DNA of 64,000 nt from Gari tellinella. Lineage: Eukaryota > Mollusca > Bivalvia > Cardiida > Psammobiidae. The stretch lies in assembly GCA_922989275.2 (NCBI GenBank), contig OV277871.1, positions 65,245,848 through 65,309,847 on the forward strand. The letters are read 5' to 3'. Shown in pieces: positions 53,402 to 62,984 of this stretch. How positions within the stretch are numbered: the stretch's first letter is position 1; every line of letters starts with the position of its first letter. The position numbers and the translations under genes are program-made. Under the pieces are notes generated by a model, which was not told where the DNA came from, ran no database searches, and saw only the letters and a program-made list of their open reading frames with translations.

Positions 53402-53632
53402 ATCTTTCCCAATAAACGCGTTTACGCTAAAACTATTATTTGCAGTGCAAACAGTTTGGAGCCAGATCAGACGCCGGGTAACCCGACGTCTGATCAGGCT
53501 CCAAACTGTTTGCCACTAAGATAAACATGAAATATCAGAATTGTCCAAAAGTTGTTCTTTTCTACGTTTTAGTGATTTGCGTTTGCGTACGTTTGCGTTT
53601 AAACGGGAAAGAATAACGTTTTCTCCACTGTA
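53402..53632 (+). mobile_element. MITE-A copy 17, left end missing
   Basis: Starts ATCTTTCCCAATAAACGCGT; palindrome X about 53,447-53,514 with GTAACCCGACGTC (one arm mutated); right end AACGTTTTCTCCACTG-TA. Confidence 0.8.
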
Positions 53633-53746
53633 CATGTACCTTAAAATCAACAGGCTGGGCTGAAAATGCAGGTACCCGGGGATTCGACGGCAGTAACGTT
53701 CCACAAAAAAAAGCTGAACTGAAGAATGCCCCAATTTTTTCCACAT

Positions 53747-54076
53747 TTAACCCATGGCAAATTTCATGTCAAACCATAAACAAAAAGGTTTGTAATATCA
53801 TATTATAAAATCACTATACAATGTTTATACTTATAATACCATAAAGTTTCTCAATGTTAGAACACACAGACATAAGCAAACAGTGTAGACCCTGATCAGA
53901 AGAGTCCCTTGGAAGAATTTTAATCAGGATCTACACTGTTTGCCATTCCGTTTGATCCCTTTGGAAAAACTACTGTGGGATGGCCAGCCCCCTTATAAAA
54001 GCCCCTTCCAATTAATTGATAAAATTAATCTTAAAACACTGAACCAAACTAACTAAATGTCCGTCGAACGGGTTAA
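53747..54076. mobile_element. MITE-H copy
   Basis: TTAACCCATGGC at left and CGAACGGGTTAA at right; palindrome X about 53,876-53,942 (GCAAACAGTGTAGACCCTGA / CAGGATCTACACTGTTTGC) with an eroded centre. Confidence 0.6.
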
Positions 54077-54946
54077 CTATGGTGAATTGTACATACATGT
54101 ACTTTCCTTCTTCTTATTCGCCAGCATCTGTAGTCACGACTTTGCTAGAATTTACAAACAGTTCAGATGCAGAGTATACGCAGCGTCTGATCTAAATTAC
54201 AGTGTACGTAGTACTTGTAATTAAGAAATGAACTGATTTTTCGGCGTTCAAGCAAAATGAACGACAGAAAATTTCGGCAAATACCATGAATCGCGCTAGC
54301 ATTAAATAAACATTTTGTCAGTACGCATGTATGTTTAATCCATATTAGAGGTCGATAACACGAATAATGTGTAACCTATAAGGAACAGCCATGACCGATT
54401 TACTGAATCTGTGTACATTCGAAAGCAGAAAAAATAAGTTCCATTGTCAACAACTTGACAGTTTGGCGCGAAAAATGCCGATTTATGACGTCATTAGAAG
54501 TGACGTAATTTTAAAGTAGGATAAATATATCGGGGTTTTATTGTCATAAAGAAACGCAGATATAGGCCGCTGTTTATAAGGTAGTTTCTTATGTCAATTT
54601 TCTTGCAATTTATCTCATTTATAAAGAAGAATATTAGTCGGGAATCATGGTTTCCACTAGTAGGAAGGCATAGATCGGTTGAGAACAAATTTTGAAAAAA
54701 TCCGCCAAATGTTTGCTGCCCCAAGTTCCAAATATTAATTCGCGAATGAAAACGGCATATGCCCCGCCTCCCCTTCGAAACTTTTCAACAAGTCCCGCCC
54801 TCTCGAAAATTGGTGTTTATATGAAATGAACACACTTTTTGTCAATGGAATTGAATGGGGCGATTGTAAATATATGTACGTGAATATTTGTAAATATACG
54901 TCGTATTTTAAAGCTGTTGGACTCGGAGTAAACAGTTACGTAAAGC
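54077..54946. other. No gene seen
   Basis: Contains a palindrome X scrap at 54,153-54,205. The ORF on the - strand at 54,494 has no domain. Confidence 0.4.
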
Positions 54947-55190
54947 TTGAATCCAGATCAGACGTCGCGTATTCAATCTGTTTGTGACTCGGCATTAATA
55001 TTTTTTTCTGTCAAAATTTCCATTTTGTATATTTGAGAAAACCAGCAGACAACAATTTTAAACAGACGACATTGCAGTCGTGAATAGTTGGGTATAATTG
55101 TAGTGTTTAAGGGAAGAGCGACACTCGTTGTTGTAAGGAGGGAATGGTTGTAGGGAGGGCCGTTGTAGAGAGGGAGCACTATACATGTAT
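54947..55190 (+). mobile_element. MITE-B right part
   Basis: AGCTTGAATCCAGATCAGAC (left arm of X), CAATCTGTTTGTGACTCG, ACCAGCAGACAACAATTTTA and GTTGTAGAGAGGGAGCACT-ATA. Confidence 0.65.
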
Positions 55191-55259
55191 ATGTTATTAA
55201 TGTGTGTTAAATTGTATTCAATTATTGTATTTATTATATACATATCGATGATTTATAGA

Positions 55260-55345
55260 GATTTCTCAGTTAGATAAATTTGATACCGTCACTGTTGATA
55301 TCATCACTAGTAGTGACGATATCAATTTTTGTGATGTCGCGGGTA
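55260..55345. repeat. Short inverted repeat
   Basis: TTGATATCATCACTAGTAGT followed by GACGATATCAA, a ~31-bp near-palindrome; isolated. Confidence 0.4.
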
Positions 55346-55469
55346 AACAAATAATTTCAAGGTTTTTTTTTCCTGTAAAAACGTCATTAAAAGATATATA
55401 ATTCATAGAATAATCAATTCCTTTGTATATATATGAAAAATATATCACTCGAATGGGTTGTTATTTGGT

Positions 55470-56990
55470 TAAACAAGAGTTGTCAGAGAGACAATAAAGC
55501 TCGAGACCGGCACCATAAGAAGCTTAAAAGCACACTCAAGGTCACCGAGGTCAACCTTTTTGCCTGCATGGAAAGGTCTTGTCTATATACACACGCAAAT
55601 CAAATATGAAAGTAACACCTCAAGGGAGATAGGAATTATAAGCGTTTTTAGAACCTAAACGCAGATTTCGAAACCTAAACCCGGGACCTAAGTTAGAGGT
55701 CAAGGTCACTGGACTAATTTCTTTTGCATGAATGTAATGGTCTTGTCCATGTACACAGGCATGCCAAATATGAAAGAAATATCTCAATGGATATATGAGT
55801 TAAACAAACTTAGAGAAACCTAAATGCAGATTTCGAAAACTAAACGTGGGTCTTTAGTTGTAGGATAGGGTCACAGGGGTTCAAATTCTGTGCACGGAAC
55901 TGTCTTGTCCATATGTACACACATACCAACTATGAAAGCAATACCTCAAGGGACATAGAAGTTATGGTCATTTTTCGAAACCTTAACGCAGGGGCCTATG
56001 TCCAAGGTCAAGGTCACAGGGGTCTTATTTTGTCTATGCATGAAAAGGTCTTGTCCATATATACACACATACCAACTATGAAAGCAATACCGCTGGCCTT
56101 AAGTTCATGGTCAAGGTCACAGGGGTCCAAATGTTTCTGTGAATGGAATGGTCTTGTCCATATACACACACATACCAAAATATGAAAGCAATATCTCAAG
56201 GGACATAGAAGTTGTGGTCATTTTTCGAAACCTAAACGAAGATTTCGAAACCTAAACGTGGGCCCTATGTTCAAGGTCAATATGACAGAGGTCCAAATAT
56301 TTCTGTGCATGGAAAGGTATTGTCAATACACACACACATACCAACTATGAAAGGAATACCTCAAGGGTCATAGAAGTTATGTTATAATCGCAGATTTCGA
56401 AAACTAAACGTGGGCCCTATGTTCAAGATCAAGGTCAAGGTCATAGGGGTCCAATGTTTTCTTTGCATGGAAAGGTCTTGAAAATATACACACACATACC
56501 AACTGTGAAAGTAATACCTCAAGGGACATAGAAGTTATGGTAATTTTTTGAACCTAAACACAGATTTTGAAACCTAAGCACAGGCCCTCAGTTCAAGGTC
56601 TAGGCCACAGGGGTCCAAATTTTTCTGTGCATGGAAAAGTCTTGTCCATATACACACACATACCAACTATGAATGCAATACCTCAAGGGACATAGACGTT
56701 ATGGCCTCTTGCAAAACCTAAACGCAGATTCCGAAACCTAAACGCTGGCCGTAAGTTCAAGGTCAAGGGGATCCAAATTTGTCTGTGCATGGAAAGGTTT
56801 TGTCCATATACACACACATACCAACTGTGACAGTAATACCGCAAGGGACATAGAAGTTCTGGACATTTTCTTAAAATTGTTTACGTCATTCACGACGACG
56901 CCGACGACGACAACGACAACGACGGCTACACCGGGGGTATTACAATAGCTCGTCTAGTACTTCGTACAGGCGAGCTAAAAACTAGTCACG
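55470..56990. repeat. Long repeat V: ~160-bp tandem units with a GAC-rich end
   Basis: About nine units, marked by ACACACATACCAACTATGAA near 55,586, 55,755, 55,918, 56,061, 56,168, 56,328, 56,490, 56,650 and 56,812, each with GGTCAAGGTCACAGGGGTCC and CGAAACCTAAACG. Ends with GACGACGCCGACGACGACAA, then CGTACAGGCGAGCTAAAAAC. The left end ACAAGAGTTGTCAGAGAGAC has the CAAGAG of the repeat S right end inverted. Non-coding. Confidence 0.65.
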
Positions 56991-57169
56991 CGGACTCGTT
57001 TTTTAACCAGATAACAAACCATTCTCATGATATATTTTTTTATATCAATTCAAAGAAATTGATTATCCTCTATTTCTCTAATGATCGATGCATTTCAACT
57101 TTAACATGCGTAACTCATTTGCCGCTGAACGTACAGATGGACTGATCAAGTTTCCTATTGAGTCTAGCT

Positions 57170-57265
57170 TGTTGGCAAATGACAAACTGTGACGACCCTG
57201 ATCTGAGGACTCCTGAAGGACGTCTCTGATCAGGGTCTACATTGTTTATAATTTTTGTATTATAT
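57170..57265. repeat. Standalone palindrome X, MITE-H subtype
   Basis: CAAACTGTGACGACCCTGAT, GGACTCCTGAAGGACGTC and CTGATCAGGGTCTACATTGT; arms mostly complementary. Confidence 0.5.
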
Positions 57266-57504
57266 TGTAAAAACAAGATGAACTATACATACAGTTTAAC
57301 TCCTCTAAACAGGAACCTCTAAACACCGGAAGTCTCTCTTAACCGGACACAAACGGTGGTCCTATTTCCAACCTTTCTTTATTTCAACTCATTCCACCAT
57401 AAATATGCTCTTTTACGCCTTTAATTTATTCCTTCACTGACGAATATACATTCATGAATATGTTTTAGCAGAAATATTTTGTAATCTAGCAGATGATAGC
57501 TTAA

Positions 57505-58961
57505 AGGGAAATGGACAGCTCAGATAAAGGAGGTTTCATATTGTCGATTTTGTTTTAAAACAACATATGTCTGAATCCCCTTGTCGTTGGGATGCACTTA
57601 AGCGTAAAAAATAGATTGTATAATATCCAAGTGAGCCTTCCCTGATTTTAATTAGGAGGCCGCCATCTTTGCATATTTGCAAGCGGAACCCCTCGGCATT
57701 TGTCCTATCTGTGACGTCAAGTCTCCCCTAGCATGTTGTCGGGTCCTTCGGCTGTACAGGGCACATACAGCCTAAGTAATTATTTCTGTGATAAAACGCT
57801 TTGAAAATCTAACTGATTTTCGAAAAGTTAATAGCTAATCTGTTGATAAACGTATACTTAGACAAAATGATAGATGAGAAAGTTATTAAACTCCTTTTTC
57901 CACGTTTTGTTTTAACACGAAAAGAATATCACAACTAAACACACACACACAATTCAGGCATTTGTGTGCATTAACAGTGGCATGCTGCATGATGCATCGT
58001 GATTGCAATTAGTCGATCCTCATGCTAATTGCTGTCCTTATTATGGAAACTCCAACCTAATTCGATTAGCGACACTAGAGTTATCAACCAGATCCATGAA
58101 CCACCCGTCGTTGCACATTTGCTATTTCGCCGACATAGGGGCTCGCCTATACCGGAAATATGTGATAACAACTGCTTTATTTACGTTAACGGTCGGAACA
58201 TTTGATGTCTTGATCACTTTGTTAATGACCCGTGTCAATATTTCAAGAGTATTCTTTAGAAAATTAAAGTCATTAAAGATATTTCCTCAGTCCATTGGTG
58301 GAGTCCCCCCCACCTTTTATCCTCGATAAGCGTGAATGCATACAGCATAAACTACCAGCGGGTATACCAATCTCAGTGTACCTGGTGAGACCCAGATACA
58401 CTCATGCTTTTCATTTCTGACCAAACTATCAAATATAAAGGTTGGGTCTCATATGAGACGCTTCAATGGATTTTTTGCTACCAGCATGTGCACAAGACCC
58501 ATGCGTTTTGCAAGCAAATTGTCTGGCAATGCATTATGACCGAAAGGTCGCCAGGAAATGCCTTAAGCCGCGATACGTAATGTAAAATTATGGTCAGTTT
58601 CGGACATTTCAAAGTATTTTTGTGAACTAAAATGTAATTTTATATAAAATTAAAAAAAAAATCGAAATACCAGGAGCTATTAAAGAACATGTAGATATGC
58701 TCGCATAGACATCCACCGTACATGGTTTTAACTGATCAATTTAATCTTATTTTCACAAACTCTCTTTCTTCTTTGTTGTAAACATTTACTTATGGGGTAT
58801 AAATGATGTCAAACAGGTTATCAAAATGCCGGCATCCTTAAAAGATCGTTATCCAAACTAGAAAATTTTGAACGTTTTGGTGGATTTTTTTTTCAATTAT
58901 TGCATTTTGACTCCATTAACTTTCGTTTAAAACCAATTTGTATTCAGCTGTCCATTTTCCT
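57505..58961. mobile_element. Element Q, 1,457 bp, TTAA target
   Basis: Ends AGGGAAATGGACAGCT and AGCTGTCCATTTTCCT with TTAA duplicated on both sides. End sequence beginning AGG with TTAA duplication is the Kolobok pattern rather than piggyBac (inference). It has no long ORF; the best is 108 codons at 58,003-58,329, without a domain, so it is non-autonomous. It contains repeat R copy 2 at 58,385-58,565. Confidence 0.7.
58385..58565 (+). repeat. Dispersed repeat R, copy 2
   Basis: CTGACCAAACTATCAAATAT, GGTTGGGTCTCATATGAGAC, ACAAGACCCATGCG and TTGTCTGGCAATGC; complement of 43,951-44,150. Confidence 0.6.
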
Positions 58962-59165
58962 TTAAAGCAGATTAAAAGTTAAACATAGAATGTGCTTTAA
59001 GGCGCATTCTTTTTTACTTTCAACCTGCTTTAGATAATCAGCTATCTTCTATACTAGAAACAAGCTATAGATTAAAACCCCTCTAAACAGGAAACCCCTC
59101 TAGACCGGAAAAATTGACCGTTTCAAGTGTCAGGGGTTAATGCGTCTCTTTCACTGTTAATGGTG

Positions 59166-59416
59166 TACAGTGGAGAATCTGTTATTCTTTTTCCGTTTAA
59201 ACGCAAACGTACGCAAACGCAAAGCACTAAAACGTAGAAAAGAACAACTTTTGGACAATTCTGATAATTCTTGTTTATCTTGGTGGCAAACAGTTTGGAG
59301 CCTGATCAGACGCCGGGTTACCCGGCGTCTGATCTGGCTCCAAACTGTTTGCACTGCAAATAATAGTTTTAGCGTAAACGCGTTTATTGGAAAAGAATAG
59401 CAGATTCTCCCCTGTA
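59166..59416 (-). mobile_element. MITE-A copy 18
   Basis: Complete; one extra T in TTCTTTTTCCG and CTCCCCTG at the right end. About 190 bp before the last visible exon. Confidence 0.85.
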
Positions 59417-59609
59417 CGCGGCGTCGAATCAGAATTCAAAATGTCTAACAATGGTTTCCAAATTTTTCAGTCATACTGCATAAAACTAACATTGGAAAAA
59501 TATTTCGGACAAAAACCTTACGATATACATGTATTTTGGCAATTAAAGTGTTAAAAGACACCCTTACACAGATTTAATATCTTATGGTATGATGCCTTTC
59601 ACGTTTCAG

Positions 59610-60198
59610 GACTTACTTTTCATCACTGGTAAAGGTGCGGGTATTTTGAAGGCGCTTTTTCGGTATGACCTGGAGGACGGTTTGCCTCAAGAATTGCAAC
59701 AACCGAGTGAATTTAGAAGTATACCAGTGTTTGGTCCAAGTATGCAAACTGATCCCGACATGAATGACAAACTGAACAAAATAGTAACGCCTGGATCCAG
59801 AAGTTTTGCAGCTGTTTCTGGCAATACACTGAAAGTGATAGAGGATACAGGTAGTACAATCGAACTACACACCATGAATTCTGTTTTATTTAACAATGAT
59901 GCTTCTGGTCATGAGGAGCTTTTGGGCGGCTTCGAAGAGAGGTCTAACTTTCGCGGACCGGAACCGGAACTAGTCATCACTAAACAAGTCTGCAGAGGTC
60001 GATATATTGTTATGGTTGGAGGGATACTAAATCCGGGTATATTGTTTGTTTATACCCTAGACACACAGCGTTTAACGGATGGGTTTGTGTTCCAAGATCA
60101 GATTGACGGCTATTTGAGAAAGGATAGCCTGTTTAACGACTTGGAACTGTACCGCATGCGTCTGTTAAGTTTGCGGCGTCCGGAAGGTTTAAAATTTG
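59610..60198 (+). CDS. Last visible exon of the choice-of-anchor I-like gene
   Basis: 589 bp, 196 codons. Acceptor CTTTCACGTTTCAG; donor TTTG|GTAAGA (phase 1), so coding continues. It starts DLLFITGKGAGILKALFRYD. About 70 residues in, NKIVTPGSRSFAAVSG matches the family's FG-RSFS-W block; VLFNNDASGHEELLGGFEER follows; then SNFRGPEPELVITKQV matches the S-D--GPEPEGV block, GRYIVMVGGILNPGILFVYT matches the R-YAFVG-ER-GGI-VYD block, and LRRPEGLKF matches the D-APEGL-F block. Several usually conserved residues (for example the E/R of VGLER) are replaced. It also begins with open frame upstream (ATG at 59,589), but the strong acceptor makes that an intronic ATG. Downstream exons were not found up to 64,000. 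Confidence 0.85.
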
Positions 60199-61049
60199 GT
60201 AAGAATATAAGAATACATTATGAGTCTTCATCAAGAATAAGAATACCTTACCCGATACCTAAACGTTGGGACTAAGAAGCCTTAGCTAATAGTGCAGATC
60301 CTGATCTGACTGCTCTTGGGGAATTAGGGTCTACACTGTTTGTCGAGTTTTCATCTCTTGGAAAAAATACTTGTGATAAAAGCAATTATGTAAACTTGTC
60401 TTATAAATACTAACAGCAGTTTCGCATGGTGTCCCAAATTTTAGGATGTTCACGGTAGTCAGACAATCCTGAAAAAAAAACTGCGTAGCTTTCCAATCCA
60501 ATGTGTGTGATATTCATATTCTAAATAAGTTGACGAATATTGATTTTGTTTCTAAAATTATAATTTATCTTGACCCTTTCACTGCCATGGCCGATATCGT
60601 GCACTGGCATTTTACAAACAGTAAACATTATATAAATATTAGATGGCAGTTTGCGTGACATTCAAATTGTCAACCCGAGAAACAGAATGTCACCCCATTA
60701 AATTGAAGAAACAGCGTCTTTTCATTGTCTAGGTGGCAAATATCCTCTTCCGAAATGGTGGCAAATCGTTAAGGAATGGACAAAGGGAAGCAACTAGTAC
60801 AGAAAATGCCAAATGTGTATTAGGAGTTATCACTCTTTAAAAAGTTCTATTACGTTTCCATAACGAAAATCATATCATAGCTGACAGTATTTTTAAGAGC
60901 GGAGAAAAAAATATGTCGTTTAGAGTGACGTCACAAAAAGAATATCATAAAGAGTGACAGTATATTTTTGGATAGATGTAAAAGACATGCAAAATATTAA
61001 CTTTATGTCTATGGGAAATTAACATTGTAACTTAAAGCGAGGTGTAATA
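60199..61049. other. No further exon recognised; palindrome X scraps
   Basis: 60,285-60,346: a decayed MITE-H-type palindrome (GCAGATCCTGATCTGAC, GGGTCTACACTGTTTG). 60,569-60,620: MITE-D left end (CCCTTTCACTGCCATGGCC, GATATCGTGCACTG) cut at CAAACAG. Confidence 0.45.
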
Positions 61050-61165
61050 ATATAATTTATCACTGCCATGACCGATATCGTGCACTGAAAGTTTACAAAC
61101 AGTTTGGAACCTGATAAGACGCCGCGAAAAGCGGCATCTGATTATGATCCAAGCAGTTTGACATT
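61050..61165. mobile_element. MITE-D-like fragment with palindrome X
   Basis: TCACTGCCATGACCGATATC, as at 60,578, then palindrome X (about 61,095-61,160; CAAACAGTTTGGAACCTGAT, GCCGCGAAAAGCGGC). Confidence 0.55.
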
Positions 61166-61275
61166 TATATCAATGTTTAAGTCAAAAACGCAAAATATTT
61201 AAATGCTATAAGTAAAGACAGACAAAAAAAAGTAAGCAGTCGGTAAGATGACATAAACTATCATAATAGACGGGA

Positions 61276-61525
61276 TACAGTGGAGAATCTGTTATTCTTT
61301 CCCGTTTAAACGCAAACGTACGCAAACGCAAAGCACTAAAACGCAAAAAAGAACAAATTTTGGACAATTCTGATATTTCATGTTTATCTTGGTGGCAAAC
61401 AGTTTGGAGCCTGATCAGACGCCGGGTTACCCGGCGTCTGATCTGGCTCCAAACTGTTTGCACTGCAAATAATAGTTTTAGCGTAAACGCGTTTATTGGG
61501 AAAGAATAACAGATTCTCCACTGTA
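61276..61525 (-). mobile_element. MITE-A copy 19
   Basis: Complete, 250 bp, near reference. Confidence 0.88.
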
Positions 61526-61592
61526 TAACGTCAGTGAAAGAGTCAATATTGAACAAAAAGTTGTATGACCACCTCATGCTTAGTTTCCTATG

Positions 61593-61844
61593 TACAGTAG
61601 AGAATCCCTTTTTCTTTCCCGTTTTAACGCAAACGAAACGCAAACGCAAAGAACTAAAACGTACAAAAGTGTAACTTTTGGACAATTCTTTTAATGCATG
61701 TTGATCTGAGTGGCAAACAGATTGGAGGCTGATCAGACGCCGGGTATCCCGGCGTCTGATATGGTTCCAAATTGTTTGCAACTTAAATAATATTTTTAGC
61801 GTAAACGCGTTTATTGAGGAAATAATAACGTCTTCTGTATTGTA
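61593..61844 (-). mobile_element. MITE-A copy 20
   Basis: Same orientation, 67 bp after copy 19, but more diverged (TACAGTAGAGAATCCCTTTT, CGTCTTCTGTATTG-TA), so this is not a recent tandem duplication. Palindrome X has GCCGGGTATCCCGGC. Confidence 0.8.
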
Positions 61845-62265
61845 ACAACAACACCGTACTAATAATGTATTTTAGGTGACATATGAAGTATTGTACTTGT
61901 AAAGGTATCAATAACTAAGAATCAATCATAAATCTTCATGTACAATAACAATACTCTATCCGATATCCTATATAAGTTGACAAATGTTGGATTATTTTCT
62001 CGCATTTAAATTTATCCTCATTCTGTCATTGCCAAGACCACGGCCGCGTTACGCGACGTCTGGCAATGTCCCTGGTCCGGTTTCAAACTGTTAGCAAAAA
62101 CCAATTAAGTTGCAATCGGCAGTTAATGGTTGCTCTCTAAAAATACACGCCAATGAAGTGACAACTGATTATTGAATGTTTTGGATGTATATGTCGTATA
62201 TGATCAATTGATCGTATAACTATAAAAATAGTTGGGTTCCTCTAAACACGTGTGCCACCTGCCAG
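61845..62265. other. No gene; palindrome X scrap
   Basis: 62,020-62,098: TCTGTCATTGCCAAGACC, GGCCGCGTTACGCGACGTCT, TTTCAAACTGTTAGC. Confidence 0.4.
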
Positions 62266-62269
62266 CAAC

Positions 62270-62865
62270 CATCAGTCGAACAAAAGTTTAAGTTAAAATG
62301 ACAAACTTCGTTATAGCAGAAATAATCTACTGCAAACGAAAAGTGTAGTAAAGGGGAATAAATCTCATGGTATTGATGCAAGACACTAATCTTCCACTCA
62401 TCAAATTATTTAAGTAAATGTCATTTTATCTGGAGAGCATAAGTAGAACAGAAGTTATATGCTGAAAATACAAAATATGTAAAAGTGTAATAACTCTAAC
62501 AGTATTGCTGCAACAGGTTATCAACCTTAGGCAAGACAATTTCACTCATCAATCTCTTTCCATGAAAGAATCTTAACACAGAAGAAATCTGCGTGAAAAA
62601 AAAACGTTGAAAAGGGAAATAACTCTCACTATATTGATACAAGAGTTATGACCCTTGTGTAATACGCATTCACATGTCAAGCTCTTTACATAAATAAAGT
62701 TTCATCTTAAAAGCTTCAGTAGAACCGGAGTTATGAGACCGGACACAAAAAGCGTGACGGACGGACAGACAGACGGACGAACGGACAGACAGACGGACAG
62801 ACGGACAGACGCCGGAAAAGTGATCCCTAAGTGTCACCTCTGCCTACAGCAGGTGACACAAAATC
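62270..62865. repeat. Long repeat with GACGGACAGAC tract and GTGTCACCT stem
   Basis: Units of about 120 bp (GTAAAGGGGAATAAATCTCA, GAAAAGGGAAATAACTCTCA near 62,350, 62,485, 62,610), then a CGGACAGACAGACGG tract at 62,755-62,812 and a terminal AAGTGTCACCTCTGCCTACA / GCAGGTGACAC stem. Same architecture as repeats S and V: modules, GAC-like tract, end stem. Confidence 0.55.
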
Positions 62866-62984
62866 GAACTTACTGCCAAATGACAGCAAACAATAGGCTG
62901 AACATTGAAAATGATAAAACATGCACGAGACAAAACAGCAAAAATAAAAAGAATAACGAACATACACCCCAAAGAACGTAGAGC

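Larger units (their letters stand above)
57385..59078. mobile_element. MITE-C copy split by element Q
   Basis: Left piece 57,385-57,504 (CAACTCATTCCACCATAAAT, TTTATTCCTTCACTGA, GCAGATGATAGCTTAA) and right piece 58,962-59,078 (TTAAAGCAGATTAAAAG, core GTGCTTTAAGGCGC, CAACCTGCTTTAGATAATCA). Element Q sits precisely at the TTAA of TTAAAGCAG, the outer end of palindrome Y. Confidence 0.75.
53152..59609 (+). other. Gap between exon 6 and the last visible exon
   Basis: 6,458 bp. Phase 1 at the left and phase 0 at the right imply at least one unrecognised exon of length 3n+2 (or a different donor). I tested by eye the strong acceptor at about 54,123 (CTTCTTCTTATTCGCCAG) but the frame stops within 23 codons in palindrome X remnants and no donor is convincing. 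Confidence 0.5.
25917..60198 (+). other. Gene: secreted choice-of-anchor I / mesenchyme-specific cell surface glycoprotein-like protein
   Basis: Seven recognised exons over 34 kb, all with AG/GT borders: 25,917-26,118; 43,146-43,240; 48,227-48,428; 48,510-48,577; 51,784-51,925; 52,978-53,151; 59,610-60,198. They give about 490 residues: a signal peptide, then an extracellular beta-propeller-like domain. Family landmarks in order are KAYVSLNSNNGIAVVDL (compare the family's KAYVTLQENNALAVVD-type block), GSRSFAAV, RSNFRGPEPELVI and RRPEGLKF. The metazoan proteins annotated this way are secreted or cell-surface glycoproteins whose biochemical role is poorly known. Intron 1 is 17,027 bp and intron 3 only 81 bp; the large introns are mostly MITEs. 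One exon is apparently missing before 59,610, and the 3' end is not seen. Confidence 0.8.

Noticed and set aside
54123..54191. Missing exon after the acceptor CTTATTCGCCAG
   Set aside because: Frame stops within 23 codons, runs into palindrome X remnants and has no convincing donor.
58003..58329. 108-codon open frame inside element Q
   Set aside because: No transposase motif or other domain; Q looks non-autonomous.
59589..59609. ATG at 59,589 as a true start for the 228-codon frame
   Set aside because: A polypyrimidine tract and CAG precede the family-like sequence at 59,610, and the protein family requires preceding exons; the ATG lies in the intron.
60199..60275. Coding continuing to the stop at 60,275
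   Set aside because: A consensus GTAAGA donor follows RRPEGLKF and the sequence after it (NIRIHYESSSRIRIPYPIPK) does not resemble the family's next block.
8869..61781. Recurring open frames reading like SLEPDQTPGNPASDQAPNCLPPR, or with the string WSQIRRRVTRRLIRLQTVCHQ
   Set aside because: They are translations of palindrome X and the arms of MITE-A in different frames and on both strands. They begin and end with the element and have no independent coding signal.
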